NCBI GenBank assembly: GCA_947174915.1
Contig: CAMWKV010000007.1
Location: 1-32,220 of the forward strand
Reading direction: 5' to 3'
DNA from: an uncultured Porphyromonadaceae bacterium
Lineage (GTDB): Bacteria > Bacteroidota > Bacteroidia > Bacteroidales > Muribaculaceae
DNA length: 32,220 nt
Shown here one piece after another: positions 25,403-32,220 of the stretch (position 1 is the first letter of the stretch; every line of letters starts with the position of its first letter). A model generated the notes under the pieces. It was not told the DNA's origin and did not search any database. It saw nothing but the letters and a program-made list of their open reading frames with translations. Made by a program: the position numbers and the translations under genes.

Positions 25403-26353
25403 TTATTCGTGTACGGTGGCGAGGAAGTCGAGCACACCAGTCTCTATGCGCTTCTCAGCGGCGGCATCGTCGCTGGCGGGCACGAACTTAAGACCGGTCA
25501 CATGCTCGTAGAGCTCAATATAACGCTCGGAGATAGAGCGGCATACCTCCTCGGTCATCTCGGGTACCTTCTCGCCGGGACGCCCCATGAAACCGTTCTC
25601 CATGAGCCACTGGCGCACGAATTCCTTGGAGAGCTGACGCTGAGGCTTGCCAGCGGCGAAGAGCTCGGCATAACTGTCGGCGTAGAAGTAGCGGCTGCTG
25701 TCGGGGGTATGGATTTCGTCGATAAGAATCACCTTGCCGTCGTGCTTGCCGAATTCGTACTTGGTGTCGACGAGTATGAGACCCTTCTCGGCAGCCATCT
25801 TGGTGCCTATCTCGAAGAGGCGGCGGGTGTAAGCCTCCATCTGAGCATATTCCTCGGCGGTGGCAAGACCCTGAGCGATGATATCGGCGGGAGCAATATT
25901 CATGTCGTGACCCTCATCGGCCTTGGTGGTGGGAGTGATGATGGGTTCGGAGAGCTTCTCGTTCTCATGCAGACCTTCGGGGAGAGTCACGCCGCAGATG
26001 GTACGGTTGCCGGCGGCATAATCGCGCCAGGCACTACCTGCGAGGTAGCCGCGGATGATCATCTCCACACGGAATCCCTCGGCACGAACGCCGGCGGTGA
26101 CCATGGGGTCGACCTCGGCAAGTTTCCAGTTCGGTATCTCGGCAGCGGTGGCATCAAGGAAGTAGTTGGCAATCTGGTTGAGAACCTGACCCTTGTAGGG
26201 GATACCCTTGGGGAGCACAACGTCGAAGGCCGATATACGGTCCGTTGCAATCATCACCAGAAGATCGTCGCCGATAGAATATACGTCGCGAACCTTACCG
26301 TGGTAAACACCTGTCTGTGCGGGGAAGTGGAAGTCTGTGTATGTGAGTGACAT
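25403..26353 (-). CDS. purC: Phosphoribosylaminoimidazolesuccinocarboxamide synthase
   Basis: [55 protein letters not shown]. Confidence 0.96.
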   Translation of the reverse strand: MSLTYTDFHFPAQTGVYHGKVRDVYSIGDDLLVMIATDRISAFDVVLPKGIPYKGQVLNQIANYFLDATAAEIPNWKLAEVDPMVTAGVRAEGFRVEMIIRGYLAGSAWRDYAAGNRTICGVTLPEGLHENEKLSEPIITPTTKADEGHDMNIAPADIIAQGLATAEEYAQMEAYTRRLFEIGTKMAAEKGLILVDTKYEFGKHDGKVILIDEIHTPDSSRYFYADSYAELFAAGKPQRQLSKEFVRQWLMENGFMGRPGEKVPEMTEEVCRSISERYIELYEHVTGLKFVPASDDAAAEKRIETGVLDFLATVHE

Positions 26354-26437
26354 AGCTGAATTATGTTTTGTGTTGTCTTTTGTTGTTCTTTTGGAGGCAA
26401 CTCTTCCGTGACGGAGGCTGCTATGATAGATAAGAGC

Positions 26438-27448
26438 TCAGTCGTCGGATGAATTTTCTTCGTTGGACTCCTCGCGGGCAACTTCCTTGCCGGCCTTTGC
26501 GAGAGCCTTCATCTCGGCATCATGACGCTCGTAGGCCTCCACAATACGCTGCACCAGGCTGTGACGCACGATGTCTTTCTTAGCGAATTCCACCTGGCCC
26601 ACCCCCGGCACATCGCGCAGAATCTTGAGAGCCTGTATCAGGCCCGACTGCGAACGGCTCGGAAGGTCTATCTGTGTCACGTCACCCGTCACCACCATCT
26701 TGGCATTCATACCCAGACGGGTGAGGAACATCTTGATCTGCTGTACGGTAGTATTCTGCGCTTCGTCGAGGACAATGACAGCATCGTTGAGTGTGCGACC
26801 ACGCATGAAGGCAAGTGGCGCTATCTGTATCACCTTCGTCTCCATATATTCGCGGAGCTTGATCTGCGGTATCATATCCTCCAGCGCATCGTAGAGTGGC
26901 TGCAGATACGGGTCAATTTTGTCCTTCATGTCGCCGGGGAGGAAACCGAGTTTCTCACCCGCTTCCACGGCCGGACGGCTCAGAATGATCTTGCGCACTT
27001 CGCGGTTCTTGAGCGCACGCACGGCAAGAGCTATGGCAATATACGTCTTGCCCGTACCGGCGGGACCCATGGCGAAAGTGAGATCATTCTTCTCGAAACT
27101 CTCCACAAGATCCTGCTGACGGGGATTGCGGGCACTGATAGGCTTGCCGTTGATACCGTAGATGATGACACCGTCGCGGCGCAACTCCTTGGGAGCCTCA
27201 CCCTTGATAGTGTCGATGATAACCTCTTCGGTAAGGGTATTGTAGTGCTCGGCGTATGAGCAGAGCTCCTTCATTTTTTTCTCGAAGTCGGCAGTCTCAT
27301 TCTCCTCGCCGACCACACGAATCACCGACCCTCGAGCCGAGATACGCAGCTTCGGGTAGAGATTTTTGATAAGTTGCATGTGGGCGTTATTGACGCCGTA
27401 GAAGCACTGAGGGTCGACTGAATCGATTATTACTATTCGTTCTATCAT
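26438..27448 (-). CDS. phoH: PhoH-family ATPase
   Basis: Start at MIERIVIIDSVDPQ; GPAGTGKTYIAIALAVRAL, ILSRPAVEAGEKLGFLPGD, VILDEAQNTT. Confidence 0.94.
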   Translation of the reverse strand: MIERIVIIDSVDPQCFYGVNNAHMQLIKNLYPKLRISARGSVIRVVGEENETADFEKKMKELCSYAEHYNTLTEEVIIDTIKGEAPKELRRDGVIIYGINGKPISARNPRQQDLVESFEKNDLTFAMGPAGTGKTYIAIALAVRALKNREVRKIILSRPAVEAGEKLGFLPGDMKDKIDPYLQPLYDALEDMIPQIKLREYMETKVIQIAPLAFMRGRTLNDAVIVLDEAQNTTVQQIKMFLTRLGMNAKMVVTGDVTQIDLPSRSQSGLIQALKILRDVPGVGQVEFAKKDIVRHSLVQRIVEAYERHDAEMKALAKAGKEVAREESNEENSSDD

Positions 27449-27609
27449 ATAAAAAGAATCGCAACGGGTGCTATACACCCTTGCGACTGCAAATTTACGA
27501 TAAAATCACGAATAAACCACCACCCCACCACGACATAATCACTCCGGACTCCCAATAAAACTTTACCCCTATTGATTCTAATGTCTGAAGGGCTCTTTCT
27601 TTTGCCGGG

Positions 27610-27903
27610 TCAGAGTATTGTGATGGCATCGCGTGTGATTTGTTTGAGGAAAGGTGGTGAGAGATGGGCGTGACGTCGCACCAGATCTACAGAAGTATGG
27701 AGCAGTTGTTCGAGAAAATCTTTCAGTGCCGACATCAAAAAAATCTTCGGTGGCATATCCACCAAGATATCAACATCACTGTCAGTGCGATAGTCTCCGC
27801 GAGCCATTGAGCCGAAAATACACAGACCGGTGACTCCGAATTCAGATTGAATTCGAGGCATATTCTCATTCAGCAGCCTTATACATTCGTGCGGTGTACA
27901 CAT
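27610..27903 (-). CDS. MNT-type nucleotidyltransferase (antitoxin-like)
   Basis: LCIFGSMARGDYRTDSDVDILVDM (GSxAxG...DxD). Confidence 0.85.
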   Translation of the reverse strand: MCTPHECIRLLNENMPRIQSEFGVTGLCIFGSMARGDYRTDSDVDILVDMPPKIFLMSALKDFLEQLLHTSVDLVRRHAHLSPPFLKQITRDAITIL

Positions 27904-28058
27904 AGTCTGATTTCTCTGAGCTGATTTTTTACTCTCTCCCGCAAAGGTAATGTTTTTTTAACAATAGAACAATTATTCATTACCTTTCGGATATAAAGTA
28001 TCTGAGCATTTCAAATAAGTTGACCGAAACGGTGGGCGAGCGCGAATTTCAGGCCCGG

Positions 28059-28093
28059 AACTTGCCGATATCGGCAAGTTTTGACTATATTTG
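28059..28093 (+). promoter_or_regulatory. Perfect 22-bp palindromic operator adjoining the -7 element of the Fic promoter
   Basis: AACTTGCCGATATCGGCAAGTT (28059-28080); TATATTTG -7 element (28086-28093); half-site CTTGCCGAT at 28114-28122. Confidence 0.75.
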
Positions 28094-28124
28094 CATCATA
28101 TTTAATACAAATTCTTGCCGATAG

Positions 28125-29015
28125 ATGGAATATATCTCAGTAAAAGAATGGGCAGCGAGCCATGGAGTATCTGAACGTACGGCTCGTAACTACTGTGCTC
28201 AAGGTAAAATCGACGGCGCACGCTTAATAGGAAAGACATGGAATATCCCCGTCGACGCTGCCTTACCTCAGCGCAGGAAAAAGAGTAATATATCTCCATT
28301 ACTGGCAACCTTGAAGGAGCAAAAGGCAGCCCGAATCAAAGGTAATATTTACCATCGTGTACAGATAGACCTTACATATAATTCAAATCACATAGAGGGT
28401 AGCCGACTCACCCATGATCAGACTCGTTTTATTTTTGAGACAAATACTATCGGTTCTCCCGACGGTCCTGTAAATGTTGATGACATCATCGAAACGACTA
28501 ATCATTTCCGAGTCATAGATTATATAATAGATACAGCCGAGGAGCCTCTTACGGAAGCATATATAAAGTATCTTCACTTTCTTCTGAAGTCCGGCACTTC
28601 TGATGAACGCAAAGATTGGTTCAAGGTTGGAGACTACAAAATGCTACCCAATGAGGTGGGAGGTATGGATACAGTAGCACCTGAGAATGTAGGAAAGGAG
28701 ATTCGAAAATTACTGAAGGAGTACAACGCCCGCAAGTATCCAACATTTGAGGATATACTTGACTTCCATCAACGGTTTGAAGCTATCCATCCATTTCAGG
28801 ACGGTAATGGGCGTGTAGGACGGTTGATAATGTTCCGCGAATGTCTAAGGCTCGGATATGTACCTTTTATCATCACTGATAGCTTGAAGATGTTCTACTA
28901 TACCGGGCTACGCAATTGGCCCGATATCAAAGGTTATCTGATGGACACCTGCCTGTCGGCACAGGACAGTTTTAAACTACTCTTAGACAAATTCCGAATC
29001 AAATATAAGGACTAA
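28125..29015 (+). CDS. Fic-family protein with N-terminal MerR/excisionase-like HTH, class II autoinhibited architecture
   Basis: Fic motif HPFQDGNGRVGR (28788-28823); N-terminal inhibitory-type motif SNHIEG; N-terminal VKEWAASHGVSERTARNYCAQGKIDGARLIGKTWNIP. Confidence 0.92.
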   Translation: MEYISVKEWAASHGVSERTARNYCAQGKIDGARLIGKTWNIPVDAALPQRRKKSNISPLLATLKEQKAARIKGNIYHRVQIDLTYNSNHIEGSRLTHDQTRFIFETNTIGSPDGPVNVDDIIETTNHFRVIDYIIDTAEEPLTEAYIKYLHFLLKSGTSDERKDWFKVGDYKMLPNEVGGMDTVAPENVGKEIRKLLKEYNARKYPTFEDILDFHQRFEAIHPFQDGNGRVGRLIMFRECLRLGYVPFIITDSLKMFYYTGLRNWPDIKGYLMDTCLSAQDSFKLLLDKFRIKYKD

Positions 29016-29468
29016 GGGCATGCCCCTTCTCCGTACTTCTCTGCGGTGGGAGGCCTTTCTTCTGTTACCACAGTTTGCAGCGGCGGGGGCACTCCTCGCC
29101 TTTTTTCTATCACCACACTCTGCGGCCGGGGGACTTTATTATTTTATGATTACTTTTCAGTCGCGGCGGGGGCCCCGGCTTTTTCTTTTCGGGATTTGCT
29201 TTTTCACTTTTCGACAATTATCAACAGCTCTTTTTTATTATTTCGTTTTTAGTTTAAAAAAATCATTTTTTCAATGAAATCTCATCAAGAATAATAAAGG
29301 CTGTTGAAACCTTCGATAAGTTTAGAGGCTAATATTTGCTTTTTGTACTTATTGATTATCCGACGAGGGTTACTTACAACTTATCTACAGTTATCAACAG
29401 TCTGTGTGTTGAAATTAATAAATTGTTTTATAGACGATTAGACGATATTCAATGGCCGTTGAGATATA

Positions 29469-29495
29469 GTTATCAACAGTATGTAGATAAGTGTT
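29469..29495 (+). repeat. 27-bp exact direct repeat, copy 1 (two convergent DnaA-box-like sites)
   Basis: gttatcaacagtatgtagataagtgtt; identical to 30000-30026. Confidence 0.9.
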
Positions 29496-29751
29496 GATGT
29501 TGATATTTTGATAAGTGAAAAATGGTAGAAAAACGTTCATAACCGTCCTTTTTCCTGTTGAAAAGGCCATGATAAGTAGTGAGAAAAAAGTGCCGTAAAA
29601 ATTTGGAAATCGCCGACCATTAGTGGCTTATAACATTTAGGGTCTCAATCCAAATAAAGTTGTTGGTAACTTATCATCGCTTATCAACAGACTTATCAAC
29701 AGACATTGTCAACAAGTATGGAGCGACTGCTTCCGGGAGATGTTCTCTGCG

Positions 29752-29848
29752 TGTCTCTGCTCCTCTGCTGGCCTCTGCGTGAGACAAATTTTTCGGGCGT
29801 CATTCGGGAGCGCTACATGGAATTGGCTCACGCAGAGGAGCAGAGACA
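29752..29848. repeat. Large inverted repeat inside the candidate oriC
   Basis: tgtctctgctcctctg(ctggc)ctctgcgtgag (29752-29783) vs ctcacgcagaggagcagagaca (29827-29848). Confidence 0.8.
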
Positions 29849-29999
29849 TGCGGAGAATTATGAAACAGTATCGTGGCCGGAGGAAGCTCTTGACGGGTAT
29901 CGGGCTACGGTGTTATCTACAGCTTTATCTACAAGTTATCAACAATACCTTCCGATAATAAATAGCTATTATTCAAACGAATAATAAAATACAAGTGAA

Positions 30000-30026
30000 G
30001 TTATCAACAGTATGTAGATAAGTGTT
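30000..30026 (+). repeat. 27-bp exact direct repeat, copy 2
   Basis: gttatcaacagtatgtagataagtgtt. Confidence 0.9.
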
Positions 30027-30170
30027 TGTCGACAAGTGTTGACAGTTGTAGACAGTAGATGTAGGAGGCTAATGTGACAAAATTGATCCATGGAGTAAAA
30101 GATATTTAACGCGCTTGAAATGGATAGTTTAATGATTATTCATTATTTTTGCGTGCTAATAATAAATCTT

Positions 30171-31400
30171 ATGGATTTTTCCACATCCCGCCGGGCAGCG
30201 AGCGCCCTGGCTACATATAAGAAAGAAGATATCGACAGACTGTTGATAACTCTTGCGGATGCTATCGAATCGCGCCGCGCCGCTATCCTCGCCGCCAATG
30301 CAGAGGACTGCGCCGCTATGCGCAGCGATGACAGTCGCTACGACCGTCTGCTCCTCACCCCCGAAAGAATATCCGACATCGCCGACGGTATCCGCACCGT
30401 AGCCGCTCTGCCGTCGCCCCTCGACATAATCCTCGACAGTTCCACCCGTCCCAACGGCATGACGATACGTCGGGTCACCGTACCCTTCGGCGTGATAGGC
30501 GTCATCTTCGAAGCACGTCCCAATGTGGTGTTCGACGTCTTCGCCCTCACCTTCAAGGCCGGTAGCGCCTGTGTGCTCAAGGCCGGCCACGAAGCTGCCG
30601 CTACAGCAGCAGCCGAGGTAGCTGTTATTCGCGAAGTACTCCGTGACGCCGGTCTGCCGGCCGACTGTGTCGTCCTCCTCCCCGACGGCCACGAAACCGC
30701 CGACGAGATGATGCACGCCCGCGGTGACATAGACCTCCTGATACCGCGTGGCAGCCGACGACTCATCGACTACGTACGCGAACATGCCACAGTACCCGTC
30801 ATAGAGACCGGCGCCGGTGTGTGCCACACTTACTTCCACGCCTCCGGCGACATCGCCACCGGCCGCGACGTCATCTTCAACGCCAAAACGCGCCGCGTGG
30901 GTGTATGCAATGCCATGGACTGTCTGCTCATAGACCGCTCCCGGCTAACTGAGCTGCCCGCTATCTGCTACCGGCTCGCCGACCGTCACGTCGAACTCTA
31001 TGCCGACGAAGCCGCGTATGATGCCCTCGACGGTGCCTACCCCTACCTCCGACATGCTACCGAGGCAGATAATGGCCGCGAATGGCTCGACTACAAGATG
31101 ACCGTCATCACAGTCGATGATATTGATGCCGCCATAGCCTACATCGACCGTTACGGTTCGCGCCACAGCGAGTGTATCATCGCCGAGACAGCCGATGCCG
31201 TGGAGCGTTTCATGCGTCTGGTGGATGCCGCCTGCGTATACGCCAATGTCAGCACCGCCTTCACCGACGGCGGACAGTTCGGCTTCGGCGCCGAGATAGG
31301 CATATCCACACAGAAACTACACGCCCGAGGCCCCATGGCTCTCCGCGAATTATGTACATATAAGTACCTCATCAGCGGCGCAGGACAGACGCGCCCCTGA
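30171..31400 (+). CDS. proA: Gamma-glutamyl phosphate reductase
   Basis: TVPFGVIGVIFEARPNVVFDVFALTFKAGSACVLKAG; RHSECIIAE; TAFTDGGQFGFGAEIGISTQKLHARGPMAL. Confidence 0.96.
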   Translation: MDFSTSRRAASALATYKKEDIDRLLITLADAIESRRAAILAANAEDCAAMRSDDSRYDRLLLTPERISDIADGIRTVAALPSPLDIILDSSTRPNGMTIRRVTVPFGVIGVIFEARPNVVFDVFALTFKAGSACVLKAGHEAAATAAAEVAVIREVLRDAGLPADCVVLLPDGHETADEMMHARGDIDLLIPRGSRRLIDYVREHATVPVIETGAGVCHTYFHASGDIATGRDVIFNAKTRRVGVCNAMDCLLIDRSRLTELPAICYRLADRHVELYADEAAYDALDGAYPYLRHATEADNGREWLDYKMTVITVDDIDAAIAYIDRYGSRHSECIIAETADAVERFMRLVDAACVYANVSTAFTDGGQFGFGAEIGISTQKLHARGPMALRELCTYKYLISGAGQTRP

Positions 31401-31435
31401 CTACCATCGAACACACCAAACACAGCATATTTGCC

Positions 31436-32220
31436 ATGAAATTTCTACGCGCTTTAGCTCTCAGTGCCTTATCGGCCGCTTTCGGTGCCATCGCAGCACC
31501 TCCGGCCAACTATTACACCAAGGCAGAGAACAAAAATCAGCGTTCTCTCCTGGAAGCGCTGAGCTCAATCATCTCCAATCATACCACACTATCGTACAAC
31601 TCCCTCAACGACTACTATCCCAAGACGGATGCCTATCCCGACGGTACCCTCTGGGATATATATTCGACCAAGCACTGGAAGCCTTCCGAAAAGTGCGGCA
31701 ACTACAAGAACGTGGGCGACTGTTACAACAAGGAACACTCGTTCCCCAAGAGTTGGTTCGACGGCAGCTCACCCATGTACTCGGACATCATGCACCTCTA
31801 TCCCACCGACGGCAAGGTCAACGGCCAGCGCTCGAACTATCCCTTCGGTGAATGTGCCGGTGGCACCAACCTCGGTTCGAACGGCAGTGTACGCGCCCTC
31901 GGACGTCTCGGTACGAGCACTTTCAGCGGTTACTCAGGCAAGGTATTCGAGCCTGACGACGAGTACAAAGGTGACCTCGCACGTACCTACTTCTACATGG
32001 CCGCATGCTACTATTCCCGCACGGCGTCGTGGCATAGCGATATGCTCGCCGGCAACAACTTCCCCCTCTTCAAACCCTGGGCCATCACCCTCCTTCTCAA
32101 ATGGCACCGCCAGGACCCTGTGAGCGCGCGCGAGACCACCCGCAACGAAGAAATCTACAAGGTACAGAAGAACCGCAATCCCTTCATCGACCATCCCGAA
32201 CTGGCCGAATACATCTGGGG
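31436..32220 (+). CDS. Endonuclease I family protein (3' end outside window)
   Basis: Manual translation MKFLRALALSALSAAFGAIAAPPANYYTKAENKNQRSLLEALSSII...; CYNKEHSFPKSWFDG...DIMHLYPTDGKVNGQRSNYPFGE. Not listed in the ORF track because it has no stop in the window. Confidence 0.92.
   Translation, partial: MKFLRALALSALSAAFGAIAAPPANYYTKAENKNQRSLLEALSSIISNHTTLSYNSLNDYYPKTDAYPDGTLWDIYSTKHWKPSEKCGNYKNVGDCYNKEHSFPKSWFDGSSPMYSDIMHLYPTDGKVNGQRSNYPFGECAGGTNLGSNGSVRALGRLGTSTFSGYSGKVFEPDDEYKGDLARTYFYMAACYYSRTASWHSDMLAGNNFPLFKPWAITLLLKWHRQDPVSARETTRNEEIYKVQKNRNPFIDHPELAEYIW

Larger units (their letters stand above)
29218..30026. other. oriC: Candidate chromosomal replication origin (oriC): cluster of DnaA-box-like 9-mers plus AT-rich segment
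   Basis: TTATC[A/T]ACA at 29218, 29381, 29391, 29470, 29681, 29693, 29913, 29925, 29936, 30001 (+) and at 29482, 30013 (-); AT-rich 29227-29290. Confidence 0.75.

Noticed and set aside
29706-29984. 92-aa ORF inside the candidate origin
   Set aside because: It covers the large inverted repeat and several DnaA-like boxes; no recognizable protein features
1-32220. CRISPR array
   Set aside because: No regularly spaced identical repeats with unique spacers anywhere in the window; repeats at 29.0-30.0 kb are origin-like boxes or degenerate GC blocks

Overview
This window looks like a Bacteroidales chromosome segment, probably Muribaculaceae-like, judging from TAnnTTTG-type promoters and gene content. 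Housekeeping genes: recA (3' end), a SWIM-SNF2 helicase, trmD, dnaX, proB, an SDR oxidoreductase, tRNA-Glu/rpsT/tRNA-Glu, a HAD hydrolase, ribF, a DUF3078-like protein, ubiE/menG, purC, phoH, proA and an endonuclease I (5' part). Two accessory regions interrupt them. The first (4042-7902) holds an RloA/RloB-like ATPase pair divergent from an XRE + CoiA-like pair. The second is an AT-rich island (about 14.66-22.23 kb) between ribF and a secreted-protein operon. It contains an XRE-ImmA gene with a truncated PIN gene, a GIY-YIG-like ORF, a tight five-gene operon headed by a PvuRts1I-like putative modification-dependent endonuclease, an ISXO2/IS1595 transposase remnant, a two-gene module ending in a multi-TM protein, and two full copies plus a 3' remnant of a small '...VQESI*' protein gene. 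The small-gene ends and a 24/26 direct repeat lie at or near the island edges. A cluster of 12 DnaA-box-like 9-mers (TTATCWACA) with a duplicated 27-bp module at 29.2-30.05 kb, just upstream of proA, is a strong oriC candidate. An autoinhibited class II Fic gene preceded by a perfect 22-bp palindromic operator lies beside it. Family assignments are from motif recognition only; no database search was run.
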